Shown here: piece after piece, positions 7,701 through 7,811 of the stretch
Position numbering within the stretch: the first letter of the stretch is position 1
Layout of the letters: every line of letters begins with the position of its first letter
From: Nitrospirota bacterium
GTDB lineage: Bacteria; Nitrospirota; Nitrospiria; Nitrospirales; UBA8639
Length of the DNA stretch: 7,811 bases
NCBI GenBank assembly: GCA_029881175.1
Contig: JAOUNC010000125.1
Coordinates: forward strand, 1 to 7,811
Reading direction: 5' to 3'
Translations under genes and position numbers: made by a program
The notes under the pieces: generated by a model
Seen by the model: only the letters and a program-made list of their open reading frames with translations
What the model was told of the DNA's origin: nothing
Database searches by the model: none

Positions 7701-7811
7701 ACGTGTGTAAATTTGTTTGTTCGAGCCACTGACGACGCTCTTCACTATACAAAGAACCAAAAAAAGCCGCGCTCGAATGAGGCGGTGGAATATACTCATG
7801 ACTCACAAATC
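4798..7811 (-). CDS. Trimodular glycosyltransferase (CgeB-like + GT2-like + GT4), N-terminus cut by window edge
   Basis: Residues are counted from a GTG codon at 7806, which is probably internal: the frame stays open to the edge and the first residues already match the middle of a CgeB-type enzyme (FFGSLYSEERRQWL). Residues 1-200 are the C-terminal nucleotide-sugar-binding half of that family (PF13524-like), with YTSRVAESMAAGSP (113-126) and LFEEGKEILLY. Residues 205-268 are an acidic, Ser-rich linker. Residues about 271-505 are a GT2-like GT-A domain with the metal-binding motif VDEDMML (DED at 329-331); the usual start motif PTYN is absent. Residues 506-568 are a Gly/Pro/Ser-rich linker. 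Residues 570-935 are a GT4 domain: PSVGGVE (581-587) in the acceptor half, a Lys in IWKVKNHLG, and the E-x7-E motif (Glu 852 and 860) followed by AMSYGTP. A tail of 67 residues ends in a TAG at 4798-4800. No membrane segments are seen. It probably adds up to three sugars in the cytoplasm; donors and acceptor are unknown. GC falls to 255 of 600 bases in the CgeB-like part. Confidence 0.92.
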   Translation of the reverse strand, partial: FVSHEYIPPPHSSAAFFGSLYSEERRQWLEQTNLHTLLARPASPEDATSYPLQFDRLHQASLEHFKQKLPINKEVLRQYVDELRGIRQGAFAAWMNGLRQWNGIVNLPSFGKVYTSRVAESMAAGSPAITWEVPNRPRNRRLFEEGKEILLYKREKPDQLAQHLLDLQRNPDLARTLVDNARKKIKRFHTAEFRIQEILQWIQTGKEPCCGEEGSVVEVEERAQSPEFENRVEKDERLKMRHESSNMTVSGFSHNSSKDKEVPLSVDTLSRTTVFIITVGDITFPACQEAIRLQDTQAFVLNIIRDVHPMSVAFQEMITRCRTEYFIQVDEDMMLNPDAVRSMESLMRQVPGHIGMICCHLYDVDRDIKIQGIKIYRTSSMKSLVFQNVKACEMDVLEQMGQKGIRWLLHPSVQGRHGTHYTPETIYRRYKSMYEKDILEWNDVTGDIQRKANQYRETGDPLALFALLGGVDGIVSAPNAKDQEKDFTKYGLKSLEVLRRIFLEPQSFPFSYEAGKAKKRPCSNPPVLLDDVGGQPITRGFSEDVQGQNKKPVPSGVPERMRASSSPSTRKHVLLICHWFWPSVGGVETAVSNLGQVLIHAGYQVDVATVRMAERTCSEYQGMQIISLDDTCMIEPYGIPYLCEELYQLLASGQYDTCFLFGDPLSWLYPALLFGDFHPRTKVFLQPLVNQEGYEKWGHNQVHRENFARVLLKAHGTLALTKSGIATEYLSSIGIQPLYLPNATTPEVVNLNFREQYDISPDTFLIVHVANIWKVKNHLGLLQTLSAMPSNWKLVLIGQPFDKTNPEEEENNRRFGEMVQSRPGILYIPGLSKDDVGAALQAADVVVLASHAEVSPMVIIEAMSYGTPWLATPSCGDVADKAGGVVAPLEFFPQVLMVLRQNQAMRQSLGKLGYAHWQTCYSWDVVRQGWIELLETGRLSKTYDMPEEIANKMNALQIHFNALLEIFFTQTHDQSSGTFRDESYKEHSPSPWCSIPASRAVCT

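Noticed and set aside
7804..7806. GTG at 7806 as the true start of the trimodular protein
   Set aside because: Sequence right after it already belongs to the middle of a CgeB-like enzyme, the N-terminal half would be missing, and the frame remains open to the window edge with no ribosome binding site visible.

Overview
The window is bacterial DNA in which every gene I can support reads right to left on the minus strand. It is a dense glycan-building locus. Three large coding regions hold six recognisable glycosyltransferase modules of four kinds (GT9, GT2, GT4 and a CgeB-like GT-B type), one SAM-dependent methyltransferase and one TPR-like helical repeat region. No RNA gene, insertion sequence, CRISPR array or integrase was seen. 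The GT9 (heptosyltransferase-type) enzyme suggests a Gram-negative bacterium. Large fused glycosyltransferases of this kind are familiar from environmental lineages such as Nitrospirota and deltaproteobacterial groups, but the sequence does not let me name the organism.

Layout in the direction of transcription. (1) 7811-4798: a protein of at least 1003 residues whose N-terminus lies beyond the right edge. It contains the C-terminal half of a CgeB-like glycosyltransferase, a GT2-like (GT-A) domain and a complete GT4 (GT-B) domain, separated by two charged or Ser/Pro-rich linkers, and ends in a short unassigned tail. (2) 4797-4199: a 599-nt gap with a weak terminator candidate just after the first gene, a structured GC-balanced half, an AT-rich core (about 35% GC by hand count) with a doubtful 64-codon ORF, and the ribosome binding site of the next gene. 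(3) 4198-950: a 1082-residue protein with the order methyltransferase, GT2, a different GT2, TPR-like repeats. (4) 919-1: a GT9 heptosyltransferase-family protein cut by the left edge after 306 residues, 30 nt behind gene 3 in this list and in the same reading frame.

Working model (inference): the modules act in order on one glycan, probably a surface polysaccharide, LPS core or O-chain, or a glycoprotein glycan such as one on flagellin. Several transferases are tethered in single polypeptides, a methyltransferase modifies or caps a sugar, and the TPR region holds the complex or acceptor. Substrates and acceptor cannot be read from the sequence. Base composition varies: about 56% GC in the sampled GT9 gene, 42% in the sampled middle of the methyltransferase-GT2-GT2-TPR gene, 42-47% in the samples from the right-hand gene and 35% in the gap core. 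This suggests a locus assembled from parts of different origin.
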